A stretch of DNA of 64,000 bases from positions 124,001-188,000 of the forward strand of contig NZ_JACSQD010000007.1 of assembly GCF_014836775.1 (NCBI RefSeq), given 5' to 3'. Shown piece after piece: positions 15,508 through 23,890 of the stretch; the stretch's first letter is position 1; the number at the start of each line of letters is the position of its first letter. A program made the translations under genes and the position numbers. The DNA is from Arthrobacter gallicola (GTDB lineage: Bacteria; Actinomycetota; Actinomycetes; Actinomycetales; Micrococcaceae). The notes under the pieces are model-generated. The model was not told where the DNA came from. It made no database searches and saw only the letters and a program-made list of their open reading frames with translations.

Positions 15508-17088
15508 TTACCGCGGGCCGTGGTCCAGGGTGACGGTGCGCAGGTCGAGGCGGCGCAGCACACGGTCCACAGCTTCGGGGTCCACCCCGGACTGCCGGCG
15601 GGCCGCCAGCACTTCCTTCCGGGCTGCGGCCAGTGCTTCGCGCTGAACGGCGTCCATCACTTCCAGCGTCGCTTTGAGCTGCAGCATCTTCTGGGGGTCG
15701 TCCTCGGCATCGGCACCCAGGATGGAGTGCAGCGAGGACATCCGCCGCGCCAGCGCAGCGCGCCGCTCGGGCGGCAGGGCGTCCGCCGCCGTCGAGCGTT
15801 TCATGGTTTCCAGGGCTGTGCGTTCGGCGCGGCGGGCCAGCTCCCGCTCCTGCCGTTCGATCGCCTTGTGGTCGCTGGGCAGATTCAGTTTGCGCATCAG
15901 CCACGGCAGGGTCAGGCCCGGCAGCACCAGGGTGACCAGCAGGACGGATCCGGCCGCGACGATCATGAAGTTGCGGCCCGGCAGCTCCTCCCCGGCGAGG
16001 TTGGTGGCGGGCAGAGCCAGCGCCAGTGCCAGCGTGGCCAGGCCGCGCATGCCGCACCAGGTGAGAACCAGGACTTCCTTCAGGGACCCGGGAACCGCAT
16101 TGCGCTTCTCGGTTCCGCCGAACCGGTAAATCCCGTACATCCAGAGGAAGCGCACCAGCACAACGGCGGCGCAGACGGCCGCAACGCCGGGGATGAAGGT
16201 GAAGATCTCGCTGCCTTCATCCTCGATCACGTACCGCATTTCGATTCCCACCAGCCCAAAGGCCACTCCGGTGGTCAGCAGCTCCACGACTTCCCAGAAG
16301 GCGGTGCGGGTCAGGCGCTCCTGGGAGTCCTGCGGCCGCGCCCGGCGCCCCAGTTCCAGCGCTGTGACGACGACGGCGACAACGCCGGAGAAGTGCACTT
16401 CCTCGGCCAGGATGTACACGGCGTAGGGGGCCACCAGCGTCACAGCCGACCGCGCCACCAGATTGGGCACAAACCGGTTGAGCGCGCCCACAAGCCAGCC
16501 CATGGCAAGGCCCAGAGCCACCGCACCGGCCGCGCCGATCAGGAATTTGGGAACAACATCCCAGCCGACGTCCCCGCCGCTGACGGCCGCTGCCACCGCG
16601 GCCTGGAAGATCACAATGGCGATCGCGTCGTTGAAAAGCCCTTCCGTCTGCAGGACGGTGACCAGGCGGCGCGGCATGTTGACCTTGCCGGCAACGGCTT
16701 CGACGGCAACGGGATCCGGCGGGGCCACAATGGCCCCCAGCGCGATCGCCGCGGGCAGTCCGATGGCCGGAACCAGGGCCCAGGAAATGCCGGCAACCAC
16801 CAGCACGGTAACGGCAACCAGAGCCACGGCCAGCAACACGAGGGAACGCCAGCGGAGCCGGAACACTGACCAGGAGCTGCGCTGGGCAGCTGCGTAAAGC
16901 AGCGGCGGCAGGAACAGCGGCAGGATCAGTTCCGGGTCTATGTGAATCTCCGGCAGCACGGGCAGGAACGCGAAGAGCGCCGAGAAGATGAGCATCAGCA
17001 CCGGATAGGGCAGCCGTATCCGCTCCCCGATGCCCACCACCAGCACGGTTCCGAAGAGCAGGCCGACCAGCAGGATCAGGAATTCCAC
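15508..17088 (-). CDS. CPA1-family sodium/proton antiporter
   Basis: The product has 526 residues. About twelve hydrophobic segments span the first 400, with the conserved ion-binding motif in ALGAIVAPPDPVAVEAV and a following GLFNDAIAIVIF. The C-terminal 130 residues are soluble and charged. This fits Na+/H+ exchangers that extrude cations and control cytoplasmic pH. It starts at a GTG (17088) preceded by AGAAAGGG. No operon partner is seen. The 17089-17207 gap holds a TTTACT-like -10 candidate and short hairpins. Confidence 0.92.
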   Translation of the reverse strand: MEFLILLVGLLFGTVLVVGIGERIRLPYPVLMLIFSALFAFLPVLPEIHIDPELILPLFLPPLLYAAAQRSSWSVFRLRWRSLVLLAVALVAVTVLVVAGISWALVPAIGLPAAIALGAIVAPPDPVAVEAVAGKVNMPRRLVTVLQTEGLFNDAIAIVIFQAAVAAAVSGGDVGWDVVPKFLIGAAGAVALGLAMGWLVGALNRFVPNLVARSAVTLVAPYAVYILAEEVHFSGVVAVVVTALELGRRARPQDSQERLTRTAFWEVVELLTTGVAFGLVGIEMRYVIEDEGSEIFTFIPGVAAVCAAVVLVRFLWMYGIYRFGGTEKRNAVPGSLKEVLVLTWCGMRGLATLALALALPATNLAGEELPGRNFMIVAAGSVLLVTLVLPGLTLPWLMRKLNLPSDHKAIERQERELARRAERTALETMKRSTAADALPPERRAALARRMSSLHSILGADAEDDPQKMLQLKATLEVMDAVQREALAAARKEVLAARRQSGVDPEAVDRVLRRLDLRTVTLDHGPR

Positions 17089-17207
17089 GCCTGGAACCCT
17101 TTCTGGGCGGCTGAACGCCGCCTCGCCGGGTATTGGTTCACCACAGACCTCCCAAGTAGTTGCCTGAGTAAACTTTATCGCAGCTTCCTGAAGGGCTCTC
17201 GGGAAAC

Positions 17208-18863
17208 CTACGCCTCGAGGTGCGTGGGGGCGAAGAGCCGCAGCAGGGTTTCCACCACGACGACGTTCGGGCCTTCCTGTGCGAAGGAGTCCTCCAGCGC
17301 CTGGCCTACGTTCTCCGGTGCCACCCGCCGGGCGGGAATCCCGAAGGACTCGGCCAGCTGGACGAAGTCGGGTCCGGCCAGCTCGGTGGCGGTGGCCTTG
17401 CCAAACGCATCGACCATGTATTCGCGGAGCACGCCGTAACCGCCGTCGTCGACAATGAGCCAGGTGACGGGCGCATTGTGCTGCCGGGCCGTGGCCAGTT
17501 CGGCAATGGAGTACATCGCCGACCCGTCACCGGACACGGCGAGCACGCGCTCGTTGAGGCCTACCGCGGCGCCAATCGCGCCTGGATAACCGAAGCCGAG
17601 GCCGCCGGCGCCCTGGGCGGAATGGAAGCCCCCGGACTTGGCGTCCCAGCAGCTCCAGGCCCAGTAGGCGGCGATGGTCATGTCCCAGAAGGTCTGCATC
17701 CCGGCCGGCACAGCCGCCCGGATGTCCGCCATGAACGTTCGCTCATGGCGCAGATCCTGGGCATCAAGCCGGGCCGTGATACGTGCCAGCGTGTCTGCCG
17801 TGAGTTCTTCGGGTGTCTGGCCGTGCCAGTCCGGGGTCTGGGCCGGATCTTCAAGCGCGGCGTCGAGGGCCGCAAGTGCCTGCCCGGCGTCGGCCCGGAT
17901 GCCCAGGGCCGGACCGTTGGATTCCAGCACCCGCGGCTCGGCATCGATCTGGATGATCCGTCCGCGCGGGGCGAAGGTGAAGTAGTTGGAGGTGACTTCC
18001 CCGAGGGAGGACCCGATGACCAGCAGGACGTCGGCGTCCTCCAGCAGCTCGGTGGCCCACTTGTCCTCCACCCAGGACTGCAGGGAGAGCGGGTGGGTCC
18101 AGGGGAAGGCACCCTTGCCGCCGGGGGTGCAGATCACCGGTGCCCGGAGTTTCTCCGCCAGGGAAAGCAGGTGTGCCTCGCCGCGGCCGCGGCGGGTGCC
18201 GCCGCCGGCAATGATCGCCGGGCGGCGTGCGGCGCTGAGCCACTTCACCGCCTCGGTGACCAGTTCACGGCGCGGCGGATTGTCGAAGGGTTCGGCCAGG
18301 GCGTCCTCCACTGCGGGCACCACGATGGGCGCCAGCAGGACGTTCTGCGGTACCTCGACCCACACGGGGCCCATGGGAGAGGAGATCGCTTCCGTCCAGG
18401 CGTCCTGGATGGCGGAGGGAATACCGGAGGCATGCTGGATCAGGCGCTGGCTCTTGGTGACGTTCGCAGCCGAAGCCTTCTGGTCATCGAGCTGGTGGAG
18501 CATACCGCGGCGGCGGGCGCCGAGTCCCTCGATCGGAATCTGGCTGGCAACCACCACCATGGGCACACCGGTGGCGTAAGCCTCCTGCAGCCCGGCCAGC
18601 GAGGTCAGCGCCCCGGGGCCGGTGGAGAGGAAGAGGACGCCGACTTCGCCGGTGGCGCGGGAAAACCCGTCTGCGGCGAAGGCGGCATTGTTTTCCACCC
18701 GGGAGGAAACGAACTCCAGGGAGGAACGGGACAGGGCATCAAACAGCCCGAGCGCATGCTGGCCCGGGATGCCGAAGACCGTGGTGGCGCCCAGCGCTTC
18801 CAGGGTTTCGACGACGAGGTCTCCACCGTTGCGTACCGCGGCACCGGGCGCCACCTGGCTCAT
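17208..18863 (-). CDS. Acetolactate synthase-like ThDP enzyme, coupled to agmatinase-family gene
   Basis: The product has 551 residues with the ThDP family layout. The catalytic Glu is in [14 protein letters not shown], and the diphosphate motif is [17 protein letters not shown]. In that motif the usual metal-binding Asn is Asp473 (VDDGGYG), an uncommon but plausible ligand. Its ATG overlaps the agmatinase-family stop (ATGA), so the two are translated together. A shared role in guanidino-compound or amine catabolism is inferred. The substrate is unknown. No small subunit is present. Confidence 0.88.
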   Translation of the reverse strand: MSQVAPGAAVRNGGDLVVETLEALGATTVFGIPGQHALGLFDALSRSSLEFVSSRVENNAAFAADGFSRATGEVGVLFLSTGPGALTSLAGLQEAYATGVPMVVVASQIPIEGLGARRRGMLHQLDDQKASAANVTKSQRLIQHASGIPSAIQDAWTEAISSPMGPVWVEVPQNVLLAPIVVPAVEDALAEPFDNPPRRELVTEAVKWLSAARRPAIIAGGGTRRGRGEAHLLSLAEKLRAPVICTPGGKGAFPWTHPLSLQSWVEDKWATELLEDADVLLVIGSSLGEVTSNYFTFAPRGRIIQIDAEPRVLESNGPALGIRADAGQALAALDAALEDPAQTPDWHGQTPEELTADTLARITARLDAQDLRHERTFMADIRAAVPAGMQTFWDMTIAAYWAWSCWDAKSGGFHSAQGAGGLGFGYPGAIGAAVGLNERVLAVSGDGSAMYSIAELATARQHNAPVTWLIVDDGGYGVLREYMVDAFGKATATELAGPDFVQLAESFGIPARRVAPENVGQALEDSFAQEGPNVVVVETLLRLFAPTHLEA

Positions 18864-19831
18864 GCGGAAAGCCCCATCAGGGTGATCAGGTCGTACGCGA
18901 CGTGGGAGGCGGCTACGGCAGTGATGTCCGCGTGGTCGTAGGCCGGGGCGACCTCCACCACGTCAGCTCCGACGAGGTTCATGCCGCGCATACCGCGCAG
19001 GATTTCCAGCAGCTCGCGGCTGGTAATGCCGCCGGCCTCGGGGGTTCCGGTGCCGGGAGCGTGCGCGGGGTCCAGCACATCGATATCCACCGAGATGTAG
19101 AGCGGACGGTTGCCGATCCGGTCCCGGAGCTTCGCGACAACTTCATCCACGCCCTGGCGGAACACGTCCGAGGAGGTCACGATGCCGAAGCCGAACCGCT
19201 TGTCATCCTCCAGGTCCTTCTTGCCGTAGAGCGGGCCGCGGGTGCCCACGTGGGAGATCGCTTCGGTGTCCAGGATGCCTTCCTCCACTGCCCGGCGGAA
19301 CGGGGTGCCGTGGGTGTATTCGGCGCCGAAGTAGGTGTCCCAGGTGTCCAGGTGCGCATCGAAGTGCAGCATGGCAACCGGCTCTCCGGCGCGCTCTGCG
19401 GCGGCACGCAGCAGCGGCAGGGCGATGGTGTGGTCCCCGCCGAGGGTCACCAGCTTGGTGCCGCCTTCGGTCAGGTCGAGGGCACCTGCCTGGATCGTTT
19501 CGATGGCTTCGTTGATGTTGAACGGGTTCACTGCGAGGTCACCGGCGTCGGCGACCTGCAGGTTCTCGAACGGGGAGGTGTCCTGCGCCGGGTTGTACGG
19601 GCGCAGCAGGCGGGAGGCTTCGCGGATGTGGTTGCCGCCGAAGCGGGCTCCGGGGCGGTAGGAGACACCGGTATCAAAGGGTACGCCAACCACGGCGACG
19701 TCGGCATGCTCTACCTGGTCCAGCCGCGGAAGACGTGCGTAGGTGGCTGCTCCTGCGTAGCGCGGGATTTGTGCTGCGTCGATCGGGCCGACTTTGCCAT
19801 TGACGTTGATGCGCGGCTGGTTCTTGTCCAC
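18860..19831 (-). CDS. Agmatinase-family ureohydrolase
   Basis: The product has 323 residues. The arginase/agmatinase metal-binding motifs are all present: [22 protein letters not shown], and [22 protein letters not shown], giving the two-manganese site of His and Asp residues. The family hydrolyses guanidino compounds (agmatine, guanidinobutyrate, guanidinopropionate and others) to urea plus an amine. The exact substrate needs experiment. It is the first gene of a two-gene operon. Two hairpins in its upstream region may be operators. Confidence 0.9.
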   Translation of the reverse strand: MDKNQPRINVNGKVGPIDAAQIPRYAGAATYARLPRLDQVEHADVAVVGVPFDTGVSYRPGARFGGNHIREASRLLRPYNPAQDTSPFENLQVADAGDLAVNPFNINEAIETIQAGALDLTEGGTKLVTLGGDHTIALPLLRAAAERAGEPVAMLHFDAHLDTWDTYFGAEYTHGTPFRRAVEEGILDTEAISHVGTRGPLYGKKDLEDDKRFGFGIVTSSDVFRQGVDEVVAKLRDRIGNRPLYISVDIDVLDPAHAPGTGTPEAGGITSRELLEILRGMRGMNLVGADVVEVAPAYDHADITAVAASHVAYDLITLMGLSA

Positions 19832-19860
19832 TGAGTATCTCTTCCGGTTTGGTTCTGTAG

Positions 19861-19886
19861 TGCCGTAACGGCATCTGCTTAGATGC
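19861..19886. promoter_or_regulatory. Two adjacent inverted repeats upstream of agmatinase-family gene
   Basis: TGCCG-TAA-CGGCA (19861-19873) abuts GCATCT-GCTT-AGATGC (19871-19886). They lie 30-55 bases upstream of the minus-strand start. They could bind the neighbouring XRE-cupin regulator or fold in the 5' untranslated region. Confidence 0.4.
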
Positions 19887-19982
19887 TATCCGCCCAGACT
19901 GCAAAAGTTATCTAATAGGCATCAAATGTTTATCGACACGCTAAAGTGGAAGACCGGTTGGCGTCAAGACTAGGCTGTGACT

Positions 19983-21686
19983 ATGGCGGACCGGGCGAGC
20001 TTTGCGAACAATGATGGAATGAACTACGACGTCGATGTCCTGATTGTGGGCGCAGGACCGACTGGGCTGGCACTGGCCGCCCAGCTTTCCGGCTTCGGCG
20101 TCAGCTTCCGGATCATCGACCGCAGGCAGACCCCCTCGCTCCAATCCCGGGCCCTGGCAGTCCAGCCGCGCACCCTCGAAGCGCTGCGGCCCTTTGGGAT
20201 CAGTGACGCTATGACGCGCAGCGGCAGTCCCGCGCACCAGCTCCATCTCCATCTGCCCGGCAGCGAAACTGTCCCGGTTGGCCTGTTCGACACCGGGATC
20301 GACGATTCCGCTTACCAGCAGCTGCTGTTCCTACCGCAGGCGGATACCGAACGCATTCTCTCCTCCTACCTGGCCAGCCAGGGGGTGCGCGTTGAACGCG
20401 GCGCGGAGCTCCTGGACCTCGAACGGCTTGATCCCGCAGACCCGTATGCCGGAATGGAGGCCCGCGTACAGCGCCAGGACCGCGGCATCGACCGCATCCG
20501 CGCCCGGTACGTGGTGGGGGCCGACGGCGTGGACAGCACCGTCCGGCGCCGCGCCGGGATGGACTTCCGCGGGTCGGGCTACACGGACACCTTTGTGCTG
20601 GCGGACCTGGAGATCGACGGCGCCGAGCCTGCCGCCGTGCATACCTACCCCACGGATGAGGGGTTTATGGTGCTCTTCCCGCTCGGGCATCCCGCCAGCT
20701 GGCGGATGATCAGCCTCAAAAAACGCGGTGACCGCCGCGAAACCACGCTGGAGACACTTCAGGAAACCGCTGACCGCTTTTCCGGCGGAGCCCTGACCCT
20801 GCGGGATCCGCAGTGGATGAGCAGCTTCAAGCTCTCCCATCAGATGGCCGAGTCCTTCCAGTGGGGATCGGTCTTCCTGGCCGGCGACGCCGCGCACGTC
20901 CACTCCCCCGTGGGCGGCCAGGGCATGAACACCGGTATCCAGGACGCCCTGAACCTGGGCTGGAAACTGGCTCTCGGAGCCCGGGGCCTGGCCTCGGAGG
21001 AACTGATCGACAGTTATGCTGCCGAACGCCGCCCGGTTGCGCGCAGCATCGTGGATTTCACGGATCGGCTGTTCAAGCTCGCCACCAGCCGCAATGCGCT
21101 GAAGAAACTGCCGCGGACCAAGCTCCTTCCGGCGCTGGCACCCGCGGCGGCGGCCAGCGAACGGCTGCGCGGCCGGGCTTTCCGCACCCTGTCCCAGCTG
21201 GGCATCAACTACCGCAGCAGCACCTTGTCAGAGTCCGGGGCCAACCGGCTCCCTGCCCTGCTCTCCGCCGGGCCGCGGCCCGGGGACCGGCTGCCGGACG
21301 CCGTCGTGATGTACGAGGACCGCGAACGCAGGCTGCAGGACCTGGTGGCTGCGCCGGCTTTCCACGTCCTGCTCACGGGTCCCGGCTGGCCGGAGGACAC
21401 TCCGCAGCAGCTGCATTCCGCACTGTCCGCGCTCGGTGGCCTGCTGAGCGTGCAGCGTCTGGTGGTGGGCAGTCCGCTGCTGTTCGGTGGCCCGGGGATT
21501 ATCCAGGACACCAGCGGTTTGGCGTTTGAACGCCTCGGCCTGTCAGTCCGCCGCCCGGAAGTCATCGTCATCCGCCCGGACGGCTACATTGGCTACCGTT
21601 CCTCCGGGACTAACATCAACGGTGCGGTTGGCTACCTGGAGCGGCTCACCGGCGCCGGCGAACGGTCTTCACTACAAACAGTGTGA
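19983..21686 (+). CDS. FAD-dependent aromatic hydroxylase-like monooxygenase
   Basis: The product has 567 residues from the ATG at 19983. The FAD motif is VLIVGAGPTGLALAAQL. A DG motif follows in GADGVDSTVRR, and the second FAD motif is GDAAHVHSPVGGQGMNTGIQDA. The C-terminal 150 residues resemble the thioredoxin-like domain of phenol hydroxylase/TfdB-type enzymes. The substrate is unknown. A TAGGCT hexamer (19971-19976) ends 7 bases before the ATG, fitting a leaderless mRNA; a GTG at 19977 in frame is less likely. It is divergent from the agmatinase-family operon. Confidence 0.88.
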   Translation: MADRASFANNDGMNYDVDVLIVGAGPTGLALAAQLSGFGVSFRIIDRRQTPSLQSRALAVQPRTLEALRPFGISDAMTRSGSPAHQLHLHLPGSETVPVGLFDTGIDDSAYQQLLFLPQADTERILSSYLASQGVRVERGAELLDLERLDPADPYAGMEARVQRQDRGIDRIRARYVVGADGVDSTVRRRAGMDFRGSGYTDTFVLADLEIDGAEPAAVHTYPTDEGFMVLFPLGHPASWRMISLKKRGDRRETTLETLQETADRFSGGALTLRDPQWMSSFKLSHQMAESFQWGSVFLAGDAAHVHSPVGGQGMNTGIQDALNLGWKLALGARGLASEELIDSYAAERRPVARSIVDFTDRLFKLATSRNALKKLPRTKLLPALAPAAAASERLRGRAFRTLSQLGINYRSSTLSESGANRLPALLSAGPRPGDRLPDAVVMYEDRERRLQDLVAAPAFHVLLTGPGWPEDTPQQLHSALSALGGLLSVQRLVVGSPLLFGGPGIIQDTSGLAFERLGLSVRRPEVIVIRPDGYIGYRSSGTNINGAVGYLERLTGAGERSSLQTV

Positions 21687-21689
21687 TGT

Positions 21690-22268
21690 TCAGGGCGTCC
21701 CGGGACTGACCAGTGTCCAGATGACGACGGCGGAGGCCGAGTCATCCGGATTCCGCCAGGAATGTGGTTCCTTACCCGGGAAGGTGACAGTGTCTCCGGC
21801 CGCCAAGGCCATGGTTTCCGAGTTGAAGACCAGGTCCAGGCGCCCCTGCGCCACATGCAGGACTTCGACGTCGCAGTCCACGGAATACAAATCCGATTCC
21901 CCGGAACCGCCGGGGACTATCTCCGAGCGGATGACCTGAACCCGGCGCTCGGTGCGCGGTGTGACCAGACGTTCGTTGATGCCGTCACCGCCCAGGTTGA
22001 TCCCGGGTGCATCGGGCAGGCGGACCAGCGTGGTCTCCGGCGGGACGAAGAGATCGCCGATGGAGATCGAAAGTACCTGGCACAGCGTCACCAGGGAGGC
22101 AACGGACGGGGAGGTGAGGTCACGTTCGACCCGGCTGAGAAAGCCCTTCGTCAGTCCGGTTGAGTCGGCTACCTGCTCAATCGTGAGGTGACGGGCCTGG
22201 CGGGCAGTGCGGATCCGTGATCCGATGGCCAGTGGCGCGTTGCTGGGCTCAATAGTGAGTGCCTTCAT
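21690..22268 (-). CDS. XRE-family regulator with cupin domain (PuuR-like architecture)
   Basis: The product has 192 residues from the ATG at 22268, with an AAAGGAG element upstream. The N-terminal helix-turn-helix is IGSRIRTARQARHLTIEQVADSTGLTKGFLSRVERD. The C-terminal small cupin has LYSVDCDVEVLHVAQGRLDL and PGKEPHSWRN. This HTH-plus-cupin layout is shared with PuuR, which controls putrescine use in E. coli. With the ureohydrolase operon next door a similar role is possible, which is inference. A TATGCT -10 lies at 22306-22301 on the minus strand, flanked by CGGGTCA repeats. Confidence 0.85.
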   Translation of the reverse strand: MKALTIEPSNAPLAIGSRIRTARQARHLTIEQVADSTGLTKGFLSRVERDLTSPSVASLVTLCQVLSISIGDLFVPPETTLVRLPDAPGINLGGDGINERLVTPRTERRVQVIRSEIVPGGSGESDLYSVDCDVEVLHVAQGRLDLVFNSETMALAAGDTVTFPGKEPHSWRNPDDSASAVVIWTLVSPGTP

Positions 22269-22398
22269 TGGCTGGGAGCTCCTTTCCTCACCGTTCCGCG
22301 AGCATACCCGGGTCAACCGGGTCAGAAGAATTTCCGGCGGGCAACATGTCGCCCGAGCCTTGGACAAGTCGGAGGTCTGGGGCTGTATTTCACCCCTT

Positions 22399-22428
22399 TT
22401 GACGAGCGGCCTCACGCGGAACTAGCGT
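22399..22428 (+). promoter_or_regulatory. Orphan promoter-like element in the 22.3-22.6 kb gap
   Basis: TTGACG (22399-22404) and TAGCGT (22423-22428) are 18 bases apart on the plus strand, but no plus-strand gene follows. Confidence 0.45.
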
Positions 22429-22434
22429 ACGGGT

Positions 22435-22535
22435 AAACAAACGTTTCCCTGCAGCAAACGCCGGTTGTCCGGCCCTTAAAGCCGCATCGGGTCCGGACGG
22501 ATTACCCCCTGCCCGTCCGGGCCCGGTGCTTTCCT
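22435..22535 (+). ncRNA. Possible small RNA in the gap between the XRE and AI-2E genes
   Basis: A transcript from the orphan promoter would contain a strong hairpin, 22489-22500 with 22513-22524 (arms GGGTCCGGACGG and its near-complement), around a C-rich loop. There is no ORF with a ribosome site. The remaining gap (22536-22640) holds GC-rich palindromes and a 12-bp direct repeat. This is a proposal from structure only. Confidence 0.3.
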
Positions 22536-22606
22536 CGTGTTCTGCCCGCTTTGCCGCATGTGACGCCCGCCTGCAGCAGGCGTGCCCGCGGCGGGCGCGG
22601 CGGCTA

Positions 22607-22634
22607 TTTCCGCGGTGGGCTCTTTCCGCGGTGG
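22607..22634. repeat. 12-bp direct repeat before the AI-2E gene end
   Basis: TTTCCGCGGTGG occurs at 22607-22618 and 22623-22634, period 16, directly downstream of the minus-strand AI-2E family stop codon. A GCCCGCGGCGGGC palindrome (22584-22596) precedes it. Confidence 0.7.
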
Positions 22635-22640
22635 CTATTT

Positions 22641-23783
22641 CTAGGAGGACTCAGCTGGCGCTTCCGCGTCCGCGGTGTCCGCCACTTCGGCCGGCTCGGC
22701 GGGGTCACCGGTGTCCTCACCGGTCCAGACCTTGATGACTGCCCAGGTAACCGCGGCGATCGGCACGGCGAGGATCGCGCCGATGATGCCGGCCAGGATG
22801 GTGCCGGCGGTCAGTGCCAGCAGAATAACCAGAGCGTGGATGCTGAGGGTCTTGCCCATCACCACCGGCTGAAGGAAATTCCCCTCAAGCTGGTTGACGG
22901 CGATGATCACGGCCACGACGATCAGCGCCACCACCGGACCATTGGCAACCAGCGCAATCAGCGCGGCCAGGATACCGGCCGCCGTGGCACCAACCAGCGG
23001 AATGAAGGAACCCACAAACACAATGACGGACAGCGGCAGGGCCAGCGGCACGCCCAGGATGAACAGGGCGGCACCGATGCAGATGGCGTCTACGGCCGCG
23101 ACAATCGCGGTCCCCCGGACATAGCCGCCAAGCACTTCCATGGTCCGGGCTCCGGACAGCTTGGCCTTCTCCAGGCGCTCACCGCGGAACCAGCGCAGCA
23201 TAAAAGCCCAGATGCGGTCACCGTCCTTGAGGAAGTAGAAGAGCACCACGGCCATCAGCAAAAAGCCGGTGGCAAAGGATCCGGCAGCACTCAACCCGGC
23301 AATGGCTCCGCTGCCCGCGGTGCTGGACGTGGCAAAGTCCAGCACTGCGTCCCGCGCATCCTCGATCGCCTGCGAGTCGATGGTGAAAGGACCGTTCTGG
23401 ACCAGTTCATACAGCTTGTTGAACCCGGCCGTAGCCTGGTCCACCAGCGAGGACCACTCACTGCGGATCGCAAAAACGATTCCCGTGATCAGTCCGCCGA
23501 ACACGCCCAGCAGGAGCAGGAACGACACGCCCGTCGCCAGTGCACCGGGCCATCCCTTGCGCCGCAGCCAATTGACGAAGGGAGCAATGGCTGCCGCGAG
23601 GATAAGGGCCAGGAGCACGGGAATAACCACCAGGCTTACCCGGGTCAGGGCGAAAACGCCCAGGCTGACCAACAGCAGGACCAGCAGCACCTGCGCTGAC
23701 CGGAGCGCGGCATGGCCAAGACCGTCCTCCCAGTAGCGGCGCGGCTGAGTCAGGTTGGGCCCGGAACCAGGCTGGCTGTCCAT
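22641..23783 (-). CDS. AI-2E/PerM-family transporter
   Basis: The product has 380 residues with about eight hydrophobic segments. Typical family features are an early pair of helices, a soluble middle region (TAGFNKLYELVQNGPF and after), and the conserved GSFIPLVGATAAGILAALIAL and NQLEGNFLQPVVMGKTLSIH segments. The family exports small molecules or ions; the AI-2 link applies only to a few members. A Glu/Ala-rich tail ends the protein. It starts at an ATG with GGGGGAAA upstream. Confidence 0.88.
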   Translation of the reverse strand: MDSQPGSGPNLTQPRRYWEDGLGHAALRSAQVLLVLLLVSLGVFALTRVSLVVIPVLLALILAAAIAPFVNWLRRKGWPGALATGVSFLLLLGVFGGLITGIVFAIRSEWSSLVDQATAGFNKLYELVQNGPFTIDSQAIEDARDAVLDFATSSTAGSGAIAGLSAAGSFATGFLLMAVVLFYFLKDGDRIWAFMLRWFRGERLEKAKLSGARTMEVLGGYVRGTAIVAAVDAICIGAALFILGVPLALPLSVIVFVGSFIPLVGATAAGILAALIALVANGPVVALIVVAVIIAVNQLEGNFLQPVVMGKTLSIHALVILLALTAGTILAGIIGAILAVPIAAVTWAVIKVWTGEDTGDPAEPAEVADTADAEAPAESS

Positions 23784-23890
23784 CGTGTGTTTCCCCCATT
23801 GGGTTGAAGTGCCGGCTGGAGTGCCGGTGTCGTGCCGGTTTAGGTTACAGCTCCGGCCTGGTGGCCGATGCCCCAGTCTTTGGCTGTGTC

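Noticed and set aside
19832-19976. Guanidine riboswitch upstream of the agmatinase-family gene
   Set aside because: Two hairpins are present, but the loops do not carry the ACGR sequence of the mini-ykkC type, and no ykkC or ykkC-III blocks are seen.
22435-22535. 6C-type small RNA of Actinobacteria
   Set aside because: Only one C-rich loop with five Cs is seen; the family has two such loops.
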